From positions 186,001 to 250,000 of the forward strand of contig CANLMQ010000002.1 in NCBI GenBank assembly GCA_947492175.1: DNA of 64,000 bases, given 5' to 3'. A program made the translations under genes and the position numbers. This document shows, piece by piece, positions 8,941-17,737 of the stretch; the stretch's first letter is position 1; every line of letters begins with the position of its first letter. This stretch comes from an uncultured Draconibacterium sp. (lineage in GTDB: Bacteria > Bacteroidota > Bacteroidia > Bacteroidales > Prolixibacteraceae). Under the pieces are notes generated by a model. It searched no databases. It was given only the letters and a program-made list of their open reading frames with translations, and was not told where the DNA came from.

Positions 8941-11766
8941 TTACTCAAATATTTCTATGATTTCGTTTTCTGACAATTGGGTACGCGGATTAAACTTTTC
9001 GCCAATCATGTAGTTTTCCAAACTGAACAAAAGCTGTTGCGCTTCGGGTCTGTTTTCCAAATTATTAACCAGATCAACTCCCGTTACCATTAATTTTCCC
9101 TTACCTACTTTCGCCTCAAAAATTAAGGCCAACTGACGATTGGTTACCCAGTCGTCGATCACCCGCACAACAGGTTGCACAGGATTTGAAAAATCCTCCA
9201 CATTAATTGCATTTGAATGACTCATTGCATCCCACCATTGCCAGTTCGAATGATATTCTGTTGGGAAATCTGCCAATGCCGGATGTTTCGGGTTGCATAA
9301 TATTCCAAGGGTATGTGGTTTTTGTCCGCCAGTCCAGGCTGTATTCCAGAACATACTTGAAAAACCAATTCCAACTTCTCCGCCTTTCCCGTTTCTTACA
9401 CTCCCTTTTATAGCTGTCAGTAATACTTTACCACCTTTCTTCAAAGTGGTAATTGCCTTTTTGTTGAGTTCCTGAACCACAAGAATTTCCCCTTGCAGCT
9501 TGGGTTGTACCAATGGATAAACCCATAAGTCCCAACTATTAACAAACCCGGCAACTTCAACCTCAAGAGTTAATTGTTTTGCCTTTTTAACCGGAATTGT
9601 TGTTTCAACATTACCTAATTTTATTCCATCCCCCCACCTAATATCTGTTGCAGGCAGATTACCTTCTTTAATTACATTACCCTCCTGATCTGTAATCGTC
9701 CATTTTGGAGTGACCCCGGTTAATTCCTTCGGCCCAAAATGTGCCACTTCTATCTCGGCAGAAATGGTTTCGTTACTTTTAAATATTCGTTTTGCCAGTC
9801 GGGCCAATGGTACAGTTCCATTACAAAACCGGCTGTATTCTTCGGGACTGATGTATCCTTTTTGTTCCCAAAACGGATCGAGCACTCCAACCAACGCTGT
9901 TCCCTGTCCGGGAAAATCGTGAAGATCGAGCAACTGAAAGCCGGCAAAACCGGGAGTTCGAAGTGCGGCCTCTATGTCTGCCTTGTAACACAAGGCCTGC
10001 AACCTTCCGGATGCCAGTAAAAAGCTGTCGGCCAAATGTGCCATTTTATGAAAATCAAGACTTCGCTTAAACAATTCGAAATTTTTAGCTTTTAATACGC
10101 CATCGTACTTTTCTATCTCTTTTAGGTTAGGATAAACGCACCACTGTCCGATTTCGTGACTCACAACCGGACGGTCGTTTTTACCAAGTCGGTCTTGCCA
10201 ATCATAATCCGTTCGCGGAGGTTGTGAATTAATTATACTTCGGAGCCCTTCACCCCATCCTTGAATTCGAGGTTGAGGCAAATTATGATAGTCGTTTTCA
10301 TTAATGGCAGGCCAGCCTGCGCCACTTGTATAAACCCGGCGATTATCTTTCGTTTTCCAGTGCCTTACAAAATCTCCCAGAAACTTCACCTGATTTTTTC
10401 CTGCAGGCTCGTTGCCATAGGTCATTAAACAAAACGAAGGATGGTTTCCATACGCCTTTATCATCCGCTCACTCTCTTCGTACAACCATTTATCAACAGG
10501 TAATCCATCACCAAGCCGGCTTGTAGAATTTGCCCACGACGAACACTCCACCTGGTAATAAAACCCGAGTTCATCGGCCGCAATAAATGCTGCTTCGGGA
10601 GGACACCACGAATGAAAACGAATATGATTCAAACCGTGCGCCCGACAAATGTTAATGATCCGTTTCCATGAATCCACGTCGGTTGGTGGATAGCCGGTTT
10701 TTGGAAAGATAGCACATTCCAGCGTTCCGCGCAGAAAAACCGGACGTCCGTTTACTGCAAAGCGAGTACCATCTGCCTTAAATTCGCGCATACCAAATTG
10801 AACTTCGTGCGCATCTTTAGCCGCCCCAGATTGCACCTCAACCCTGAGTTTATATAAATTCGGATTAAACTCGTCCCACAACTGAATCATTTCTCCCATT
10901 GGATAATCGATTACAATTTTTCCGGAACGATTTTCAATCTCCTTTTCAACCGGATTAATGTGAACTTCCTTTTCATTGCCGATACTTACAGCTTGTAAAC
11001 GAACAGTGGTTCTACCTTCTGTTTTAGCAATATCCTTTAGTTCAATCTCAACCCGTGCATTTTTATTTGCGATATCAGGGAAAACCTGAAGATTAGAAAT
11101 TGAAAGTGTTGCCCTTTTTACCAGCTTAATTTCTCCCACAATTCCGTTCCAGTTGCTTTGTGTATGATCGGATACACTATGAGAATCGGGACCTACATCC
11201 AGATCTTTTGTCCGGTTATCAACACAAACAGAGATTTTATGCTTCCCGGTAGATAAGTATTTGGTCAAGTCGTATTGATGCGCCGTACCCAGGCTGTTTT
11301 GCATTCCCACTTTTTGATCATCAACCCAAACCTGTGTTTCCCAATGACAACGCTCCAGGTATAATTCAATATTCTGTCCTGTCCAATTTGCAGGAATATC
11401 CACTGTTTTTTGATACCATGCAGCACCATAATAATGTCTGTCAGGAATCAGCCAATACGGAAACAGGTACCCTTCATCGCTCAAAAAAGGCTTGTAATTT
11501 TCATCTTCGAACCATTCTTTATTCTTTTGGTTTCCGACCCAATGCGTGTTGGGGCCCACAGGATTACCTTTCCCGTTTTCCACCATAGATCCGGGTAACT
11601 GAACAGTCTCAGGCAACTCCTGATTGTACCAGTGTTCAGTGATTCCAACATCCAGTGAATCAAGCTGAAATCTCCATTCGCCTGACAGATTTAACTCTCT
11701 ATAATTATCTTGACTACATGCAGTTGCCAGAACCATTAAAATAAAAAGGTATTGAATTATTTTCAT
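8941..11766 (-). CDS. Glycoside hydrolase family 2 enzyme (second paralogue), lipoprotein
   Basis: GH2 glycosidase, 941 aa. The N-terminus MKIIQYLFILMVLATAC is a lipoprotein signal with the lipobox Cys at 17, so the enzyme is probably anchored to a membrane facing the periplasm or surface. A jelly-roll sugar-binding domain (YYGAAWYQKTVDIP) and Ig-like domain are followed by a TIM barrel with the FHSWCPPEAAF loop, MTYGNEP (acid/base Glu about 453) and SHEIGQW (nucleophile Glu about 538). It is clearly paralogous to the GH2 at 2240-5467 but lacks about 130 C-terminal residues and differs in the segment before the acid/base. That suggests the pair acts on different linkages of one glycan. It lies 29 bases downstream of GH97. 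Confidence 0.92.
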   Translation of the reverse strand: MKIIQYLFILMVLATACSQDNYRELNLSGEWRFQLDSLDVGITEHWYNQELPETVQLPGSMVENGKGNPVGPNTHWVGNQKNKEWFEDENYKPFLSDEGYLFPYWLIPDRHYYGAAWYQKTVDIPANWTGQNIELYLERCHWETQVWVDDQKVGMQNSLGTAHQYDLTKYLSTGKHKISVCVDNRTKDLDVGPDSHSVSDHTQSNWNGIVGEIKLVKRATLSISNLQVFPDIANKNARVEIELKDIAKTEGRTTVRLQAVSIGNEKEVHINPVEKEIENRSGKIVIDYPMGEMIQLWDEFNPNLYKLRVEVQSGAAKDAHEVQFGMREFKADGTRFAVNGRPVFLRGTLECAIFPKTGYPPTDVDSWKRIINICRAHGLNHIRFHSWCPPEAAFIAADELGFYYQVECSSWANSTSRLGDGLPVDKWLYEESERMIKAYGNHPSFCLMTYGNEPAGKNQVKFLGDFVRHWKTKDNRRVYTSGAGWPAINENDYHNLPQPRIQGWGEGLRSIINSQPPRTDYDWQDRLGKNDRPVVSHEIGQWCVYPNLKEIEKYDGVLKAKNFELFKRSLDFHKMAHLADSFLLASGRLQALCYKADIEAALRTPGFAGFQLLDLHDFPGQGTALVGVLDPFWEQKGYISPEEYSRFCNGTVPLARLAKRIFKSNETISAEIEVAHFGPKELTGVTPKWTITDQEGNVIKEGNLPATDIRWGDGIKLGNVETTIPVKKAKQLTLEVEVAGFVNSWDLWVYPLVQPKLQGEILVVQELNKKAITTLKKGGKVLLTAIKGSVRNGKGGEVGIGFSSMFWNTAWTGGQKPHTLGILCNPKHPALADFPTEYHSNWQWWDAMSHSNAINVEDFSNPVQPVVRVIDDWVTNRQLALIFEAKVGKGKLMVTGVDLVNNLENRPEAQQLLFSLENYMIGEKFNPRTQLSENEIIEIFE

Positions 11767-11795
11767 GATATGGATATTTATATTCTCCGTTCTTG

Positions 11796-13742
11796 TTATT
11801 TACTAAGTTTTGCAATCCAGCCTCCACCGGGTGCCATTTTAAGTATGTGACTATCCTTCTTCGTAACAATTTTCGTTTTTCGTTTATAATCCATAGCCCG
11901 TGTATCGGCGTTGGCACCATCCTCAATAAATTCGAGCTGGTATTCTCCTTCATCTAAAAAGTCAAAAGCAATTTCAAGCTCTTTTGCATTCCAATTTGTA
12001 ATGGCACCAACATACCAATCGTTGCCGTTTTTTCGTGCCAAAACGGTATGTTCACCAATCTTCGCCGAAAGTACTTTCAAGTCGTCCCATACCGTCGGTA
12101 TTTTCGAAATAAACTCTGTGCACTCTCTTTCCCTGTAATAATCTGAAGGAGAATCGGGAAACATTTGCATAGGACTTGCCAAAATTACAAACAGAGCCAT
12201 TGAGTGAGCACGTGTACCCTGCCCCATCGGCATGTCTCCTCTTGTTCTGAAATTTTTTTGTGTGGAATTATGTGTTGTATAAGGAATATAATCCATTGGG
12301 CCTGCCACCATGCGGATATAAGGCAACAAGTTATGGTGCTCAGGAGTATCGTATTCCGTCCATCCGTTGTATTCAAATTCAATCAGAGCTTCCCGGGTTA
12401 ATACATTCGGATACATTCGTCTTAATCCGGCAGGTTTAAAAGCTCCGTGAAAATCAATAACCATTTTTCGGCTGGCAGCTTCTTTTGCTACATTGTGATA
12501 AAATTGCACCATATCCTGATCATCGCGATTCATAAAATCGAACTTAATTCCGCTTATCCCCCACTTTTCGAACAAAGCCCAGGCCTCCTTTTCCTGTTTC
12601 TTAAATGTATTCCAGATGGCCCAAAGCATAATCTTCACATTTTTCTTTTTGGCATAAGCCATTACTTCTTCCATATCCAGGTCAGGATTTACTGCAAGTA
12701 AATCGTCCTGTTTTGACCAGCCATCATCAAATAAGAAATATTCAAATCCAAATTCGGCGGTAAAATCAATAAAATACTTGGCGGTTGCTGTATTAATCCC
12801 TGAATGAAAATCGACGCCATAAATATTTCGTCTTCCCCACCAGTCAAAAATCACAACGCCCGGTTCTATCCAATCGGGATGCTCAATTTTATTTGGCGAG
12901 GCCAGTTGGTATACCAGGTTATTTGTTAGCAGACCGGCATCGTTTTCGGCAATAGCAAAAATACGCCATGGAAAACTTCGGCTGCCATTTGTTCTGGCAA
13001 TATAATTTGCATGCTTTTTTACCTGCCCCTGTCCATAAGGACTTCCATCGTTTTTAAAAGCAACCGGGTAACCTGACAATGCCGATTTTAATGTTTGCGT
13101 AGCAGTTCCCTGCAACCATAGCCCGGGATAATCAGTCAGATCGGATTCGGTTATCAATACATTAACACCGGTCTGTTTTTTCACCAATGCCGGAAGACAA
13201 CAGTATCCACCAGCTTCTACCTTATTTACAGCATGATATTCGTATGGAGTTTCGTATGACGAATTGAACGTTTTTGAACGTTGAAAATGTATAGAATCAT
13301 TTGCGTCGAAGGACAAATCTAAAGTTTCATTTTCGATAGTAATACTGTCGTTAAACGAACTTTTAAAACGATAGGCAATACCATTGTTGTAGGCCCGGAC
13401 TATCAATGCAATATCTCCCCGGAAATAAATCTCCAGTTCGTTGTAGTTATCCTTTATTTCCTTGTATTTTTCATTTATCTCAGGACGGATAACTTGATTA
13501 ACTGAAGTGTTTTTTACGCGTTTTACTTTATTTATTTGAGTATCAAAATCTTTCTTTACTATTTGCAGAGCTATGTTTTTTATCTGGAACAAATTGCTCG
13601 ATTTGTGTGCAACCTGTAATGATAAAGTCGAAGTTGCAGAAACTGTTGCCAACACTTCTTTGTTTGGTGATACAACCTGATAATCAACTGCAAAAGCAGC
13701 ATTAGAAATTACCAAAAACAGAATCACAATATAATTTTTCAT
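11796..13742 (-). CDS. Glycoside hydrolase family 97 (SusB-like)
   Basis: Secreted alpha-glucosidase/alpha-galactosidase-type GH97 enzyme, 648 aa, the usual length. The signal peptide is MKNYIVILFLVISNAAFA. The N-terminal beta-super-sandwich (about 20-280) is followed by a TIM barrel containing FDWWGRRNIYGVDFHSG, FLFDDGWS, GIKFDFMNRDDQ and TREALIEFEYNGW, then a C-terminal beta-sheet domain. GH97 has inverting (Glu base) and retaining (Asp nucleophile) branches. The Asp at about 402 in IKFDF suggests the retaining, alpha-galactosidase-like branch, but this needs alignment to be sure. It sits between the sulfatase and a GH2 gene, and its start codon directly abuts the conserved leader at 13743-13837. 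Confidence 0.9.
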   Translation of the reverse strand: MKNYIVILFLVISNAAFAVDYQVVSPNKEVLATVSATSTLSLQVAHKSSNLFQIKNIALQIVKKDFDTQINKVKRVKNTSVNQVIRPEINEKYKEIKDNYNELEIYFRGDIALIVRAYNNGIAYRFKSSFNDSITIENETLDLSFDANDSIHFQRSKTFNSSYETPYEYHAVNKVEAGGYCCLPALVKKQTGVNVLITESDLTDYPGLWLQGTATQTLKSALSGYPVAFKNDGSPYGQGQVKKHANYIARTNGSRSFPWRIFAIAENDAGLLTNNLVYQLASPNKIEHPDWIEPGVVIFDWWGRRNIYGVDFHSGINTATAKYFIDFTAEFGFEYFLFDDGWSKQDDLLAVNPDLDMEEVMAYAKKKNVKIMLWAIWNTFKKQEKEAWALFEKWGISGIKFDFMNRDDQDMVQFYHNVAKEAASRKMVIDFHGAFKPAGLRRMYPNVLTREALIEFEYNGWTEYDTPEHHNLLPYIRMVAGPMDYIPYTTHNSTQKNFRTRGDMPMGQGTRAHSMALFVILASPMQMFPDSPSDYYRERECTEFISKIPTVWDDLKVLSAKIGEHTVLARKNGNDWYVGAITNWNAKELEIAFDFLDEGEYQLEFIEDGANADTRAMDYKRKTKIVTKKDSHILKMAPGGGWIAKLSK

Positions 13743-13837
13743 CTAATTAAAATTTTAGGTTTTCAACTGTATTAGATGGAACTCCCATGATTTTAATTAT
13801 GCTTGTTTGTGGCAAATAATTGTCATGGTCGTTTCAT
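13743..13837 (-). promoter_or_regulatory. Conserved hairpin leader, copy upstream of GH97
   Basis: Minus-strand element starting ATGAAACGACCATGAC. The right arm TCATGGGAGTTCCA (13777-13790) pairs with the left arm (13823-13836) as AAC/GTT, a GA/GA internal loop, and CCATGA/TCATGG, closing a loop of about 32 nt. A further AT-rich stretch leads straight into the GH97 ATG. The whole 95 bp matches 48846-48940 at 91 positions. Confidence 0.6.
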
Positions 13838-13885
13838 ATACTATTATTATTGGTTTAGATAAGATCAATATTTCTCAGTGCTTAT

Positions 13886-15328
13886 TCATAAGCTTTCTTT
13901 CCAGGTTTTATGCAAAGCATCAAGTTCGTTTATTTTCTCAGGATATTTTTCAGCGAGATTATTCTTTTCTCCCGGATCTCTATCCAAATTGTATAAATAG
14001 GTTCCGGCATCGAGATTTATGGTTCTGAAATGATTATCCTTCTTTACCACATGAAGTTTCCAGTCTCCTTTTCGCACAGCCCATTCGTTTCCTGTATCCC
14101 AAACAAGTAAATTGTGATGGTTATTTTCTTTGTGATCGATAACCGGGAAGAGATTTTTCCCGTCGAATAACAAGGAATTGTCAACACTTACTTTTGCAGC
14201 CTCCATACAGGTAGGCGCTATGTCCATGTGCGATACCGGAACATCAACCACTTTCGCTCCTTTGAAACGATCTGGCCAACACATTGTAAAAGGAGTACGA
14301 ATGCCTCCCTCGCGCAAGATGTATTTATGTCCATTCAATATCCCATTGTTTGCATACGTGTTTTGCGATCCTCCATTGTCGGATATAAAAATGATCAGTG
14401 TATTTTCCCATTTCCCCGATTCCTGAAGCGCATCGAGCACTTTCCCGATATTATCATCGAGGCAATCCAGATTTGCAAGGTAGCGTTTACGGCCATCAGA
14501 ATCTTCTTCTCCCCTCCAGCAGGTACGGGCATGATAATCCAAAAAACTTTCCTCCTCAGGATTCCAATCCGGAAACTTTTCCAAACCGTACTTCTCCAAA
14601 TACTTATCGGGTGCCTGATAAATTGGATGATGTACAGCATTAAATGAAAGCTCCATAAAAAAAGGCCGGTTGTCTGTTTTTCGTATCTGGCGCACAGCTT
14701 CATCCCCAAACAGCTCAGTAGTATATCCTTCAAAATCTTTTTGCTCGCGGTTTACCCATAAAGGCCCGTACTGCGACATTCGTTCATCATCGGCATTTGT
14801 GGCCACATTATCGTTTCGCCTCAATTTAAAATAGTCGTGGCGGTGGGCACAAAATCCCATAAATTCCTCGTAGCCATGATTCATTGGAAATTCACGCAAA
14901 ACCAGAGGATCACTGACTTTTACATTATTATCGAGTATCTCACTGTAATGAGTCTTCCCAATTTTCACACAGCGATATCCTTGACTGGCTAATAACTCAG
15001 GTATTGTTTTTTGTGATTCAGGAAAGATTTTTCCCCCGTAATAAAAGGTTCCCCAACGCTCCTGGTAGCAGCCGGTAATTATTCCCGCGCGCGACGCATT
15101 ACAAACCGGCGCAGTGGCATATCCATTTGTGAACCGGACTCCGGCATTGGCAATACGATCCATATTTGGAGTTGATACATCTGTAGCACCTCCATAGGAA
15201 CTGTAGTCGGCATATCCCTGGTCATCTGTTATGATAAGAAGTATGTTGGGTTGCTCATTTTTTTGTGTGCAAGCCATGTTCCCAAACACGAGCATTGCTC
15301 CAAATAATATTTTATATAAATTTCTCAT
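13886..15328 (-). CDS. Sulfatase, lipoprotein, formylglycine type
   Basis: Hydrolyses sulfate esters, most likely on sugars, at the cell envelope. The N-terminus ends in the lipobox GNMAC (Cys20), so it is a predicted lipoprotein of 480 aa. Alkaline-phosphatase-fold sulfatase features are ITDDQGY (metal-binding Asp35-Asp36), CNASRAG with Cys76 as the formylglycine precursor (a C-x-A-x-R variant of the usual C-x-P-x-R), KIGKTHY, and FISDNGGSQ supplying the second metal-binding Asp-Asn. A maturase (anSME) would be needed and is not in the window. It is followed by the leader and GH97, and preceded by the MFS porter with a 9-base gap, so it is probably co-transcribed with the porter. Confidence 0.92.
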   Translation of the reverse strand: MRNLYKILFGAMLVFGNMACTQKNEQPNILLIITDDQGYADYSSYGGATDVSTPNMDRIANAGVRFTNGYATAPVCNASRAGIITGCYQERWGTFYYGGKIFPESQKTIPELLASQGYRCVKIGKTHYSEILDNNVKVSDPLVLREFPMNHGYEEFMGFCAHRHDYFKLRRNDNVATNADDERMSQYGPLWVNREQKDFEGYTTELFGDEAVRQIRKTDNRPFFMELSFNAVHHPIYQAPDKYLEKYGLEKFPDWNPEEESFLDYHARTCWRGEEDSDGRKRYLANLDCLDDNIGKVLDALQESGKWENTLIIFISDNGGSQNTYANNGILNGHKYILREGGIRTPFTMCWPDRFKGAKVVDVPVSHMDIAPTCMEAAKVSVDNSLLFDGKNLFPVIDHKENNHHNLLVWDTGNEWAVRKGDWKLHVVKKDNHFRTINLDAGTYLYNLDRDPGEKNNLAEKYPEKINELDALHKTWKESL

Positions 15329-15337
15329 CTGGTTAAA

Positions 15338-16723
15338 CTATTTTACCAACTCTTTTTCCAATTCCTCCAATGATTTCCCCTTGGTTTCGGGCAACTTTTT
15401 CTTAATAAATACCAACCCTGCAAAACATATAATGCCGTAAATCCAGAATGTTCCTGAGGCACCTAAAAATTTATTTAGCAACGGGAACGTATAAGTCAAA
15501 ACAAACGACGCTGCCCATAACGAAAATGTAGCCACCGCCATTGCAGCACCTCTTATTCTATTTGGAAATATCTCGGAAAGCACAACCCATGTAACCGGAG
15601 CCAACGACATGGCATAACAGGCAATTGCCAACAAAACAAGTAATAACAACGGCCAACCATTCACCTGAAAATAATACAGGCCACCCATAACAGCATAAAT
15701 ACCTGCCAAACCGGCTGCACCCAATATCATTAAAGCCCTGCGGCCAAGCTTATCGACAGTGTACATAGCCACAAAAGTGAATACCAGATTTACACTTCCT
15801 GTAATAACAATATTGAATAAGGTATCAGACACACCATAACCTGCTGCCGCAAATACTTCCTGTGCATAATTGAAAATCACATTAATTCCGCACCATTGTT
15901 GAAACGCAGCAAGTACGATACCTATAATCAGCACTCCTTTTAATTCGGGCCTTAAAAGATGCTTAAAGTTTACCTTTCCGGTTTCGCTTTTCAATGTTTC
16001 TTTTATTTCGTTGAAAGCATGCTGAGCATATTTTTCACCACCGATTTTGCATAAAATTCTGTGTGACATTTGCTCCTCTTTATTTTTAGCCAACCACCGC
16101 GGACTCTCAGGAACAAAAAACATCAGGATAAAAAACAAACCTGCCGGAACATTTTCGGCCCAAAACATCCAACGCCAACCATGTTGTCCGTTCCATGAAT
16201 TAAGTATTTCAACATCTGACGCTCCGGCGGCCACAGGTTCTGCAATTTGCAAATTCACCAGCTGTGCCAATAATATTCCAATTACAATTGTGAGCTGGTT
16301 TAGCGAAACAAAACGGCCCCTAACCGTTCCGGGTGCTACTTCGGCAATGTACATGGGCGATAGATTTGAGGCTAAACCAATGGCTATGCCTCCAAGTATC
16401 CGAAAAAAAACAAAGGCATTAAATGTATTGGCAGCCCCGGTACCTACTGCAGAAAAAACAAATAGTGCTGCAGAAAATAACAATAGTCGCTTACGGCCAT
16501 ATTTATCGCTCAACATCCCGGACAACATGGCACCAAGCAAACAGCCCACAAGAGCACAACTCATAGCCCATCCCTGCAAATTTGGTGACTGGCCAATGTC
16601 AAAGAATACTTCATAAAATGGCTTTGCTCCTCCAATTACCACCCAGTCGTAACCAAATAACAAACCTCCAAGGGCTGAAACCATTGAAATTGAAAAAATG
16701 TACTTTGTGTTTAATTTATCCAT
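15338..16723 (-). CDS. MFS sugar porter (monosaccharide:H+ symporter type)
   Basis: Inner-membrane sugar importer of the major facilitator sugar-porter family, 461 aa from the ATG at 16723 (a longer in-frame extension upstream lacks the usual MDKLNTKYIFSIS start). Signature motifs are GGLLFGYDWVVIGGAK in TM1, DKYGRKRLL after TM2, an R-x-L-G-G-x-x-x-G segment in TM4, PESPRWL in the central loop, DKLGRRALM, and the C-terminal PETKGKSLEELE. Twelve TM segments are visible. It replaces a TonB/SusC route as the only sugar transporter in this locus, so the GHs probably release monosaccharides in the periplasm that this protein imports. It is divergent from the AraC regulator. Confidence 0.92.
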   Translation of the reverse strand: MDKLNTKYIFSISMVSALGGLLFGYDWVVIGGAKPFYEVFFDIGQSPNLQGWAMSCALVGCLLGAMLSGMLSDKYGRKRLLLFSAALFVFSAVGTGAANTFNAFVFFRILGGIAIGLASNLSPMYIAEVAPGTVRGRFVSLNQLTIVIGILLAQLVNLQIAEPVAAGASDVEILNSWNGQHGWRWMFWAENVPAGLFFILMFFVPESPRWLAKNKEEQMSHRILCKIGGEKYAQHAFNEIKETLKSETGKVNFKHLLRPELKGVLIIGIVLAAFQQWCGINVIFNYAQEVFAAAGYGVSDTLFNIVITGSVNLVFTFVAMYTVDKLGRRALMILGAAGLAGIYAVMGGLYYFQVNGWPLLLLVLLAIACYAMSLAPVTWVVLSEIFPNRIRGAAMAVATFSLWAASFVLTYTFPLLNKFLGASGTFWIYGIICFAGLVFIKKKLPETKGKSLEELEKELVK

Positions 16724-16835
16724 AATCGAACAGGTAATAACAAACATGATTAACTGTTCAAAATTAGCGCTTTTCAAAACTATCAAAAATGGATATCATT
16801 TTGATTTAATGGATTATCTTATTATTTTGCCTTTT

Positions 16836-17723
16836 ATGACAACAAAGCATATTGAAGAGGGATTTGGCGGACAAAAATCAATTGTAATTCCGAATGAAGT
16901 ATTGCAAACCTTAAACAATACCCGTTTCTCTCAATTGTTTTACGTAACCGATATCGGCTATTATCCTCAGGCTCATTTTCATTTCAGACAGCGCAACGAG
17001 GGATGTAAACAAAATATTCTAATATACTGTACCAAGGGATCGGGTTGGCTACACATTAATAATAAGAAACTACAAATAAGTGCCAACAGTTATTTTGTAA
17101 TTCCCTCAAACACCCCGCACAGTTACGGAGCCGACAAAAACAATCCCTGGACAATCTATTGGCTCCATTTTGCAGGCGAACTAACAGCACCCTTTTTTTC
17201 AGAAACCGATTCAATTCCTCATACACTTTCAGAAAATGAAGTAAGGAAATACTATAGAATTCAACTTTTCAACGAAATATATCAGAGCCTGGAAATGGGT
17301 TACAGTTATGAAAATCTTGAATATGCAGGAATTTGCCTGTTACATTATTTAGCTACCCTAAAATACACCACTCAATTCAATCATGCACAAACCGGAAGCG
17401 ATTCGGATAAGATTTCCAAAAGCATACAGTACATGAAACAAAACTGTTCGGAAGACCTAAGCTTAACCAAGCTGGCTAAAATACATCAACTCTCTCCTTC
17501 TTACTTCTCTTTACTCTTTAGGAAAAGAACCAACCATTCGCCCATGGATTATTTAATGCATTTACGTATTCAAAAAGCTTCACAAATGCTGGATAACTCA
17601 ACACTCCAGGTAAATGAGATTGCCCGCTCTTCGGGTTTCTCCGATCCATACTATTTTAGCCGGGCTTTTAAGAAAATAATGGGAATGTCTCCCGTGAAAT
17701 ACCGAAAACTGGAAAAAGGATAA
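16836..17723 (+). CDS. AraC-family transcriptional regulator
   Basis: Sugar-responsive activator, 295 aa from the ATG at 16836. An upstream extension is open but would overlap the porter start and add a non-conserved tail; ATG 16809 is a second option. The N-terminal cupin domain has the CTKGSGWLHINNKKLQI and PSNTPHSYGADK segments typical of AraC effector pockets. The C-terminal two-helix-turn-helix domain (about 190-293) ends in DPYYFSRAFKKIMGMSPVKYR, a strong family signature. It is divergently transcribed from the MFS porter, with about 110 bases between them for shared operators, and is the likely regulator of the 2.2-16.7 kb sugar locus. Confidence 0.93.
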   Translation: MTTKHIEEGFGGQKSIVIPNEVLQTLNNTRFSQLFYVTDIGYYPQAHFHFRQRNEGCKQNILIYCTKGSGWLHINNKKLQISANSYFVIPSNTPHSYGADKNNPWTIYWLHFAGELTAPFFSETDSIPHTLSENEVRKYYRIQLFNEIYQSLEMGYSYENLEYAGICLLHYLATLKYTTQFNHAQTGSDSDKISKSIQYMKQNCSEDLSLTKLAKIHQLSPSYFSLLFRKRTNHSPMDYLMHLRIQKASQMLDNSTLQVNEIARSSGFSDPYYFSRAFKKIMGMSPVKYRKLEKG

Positions 17724-17736
17724 TTCTCCTTTCCAG
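17709..17736. terminator. Possible bidirectional terminator hairpin
   Basis: CTGGAAAAAGGA and TCCTTTCCAG can pair around TAATTC with two bulged A residues. The hairpin sits at the convergent ends of the AraC gene (stop inside the left arm) and the GT9 gene. There is no clear T tract. Confidence 0.3.
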
Positions 17737-17737
17737 A

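Noticed and set aside
16698..16835. N-terminal extension of the AraC regulator (46 residues)
   Set aside because: It overlaps the MFS start and has no resemblance to AraC N-termini; the ATG at 16836 gives the usual cupin start.
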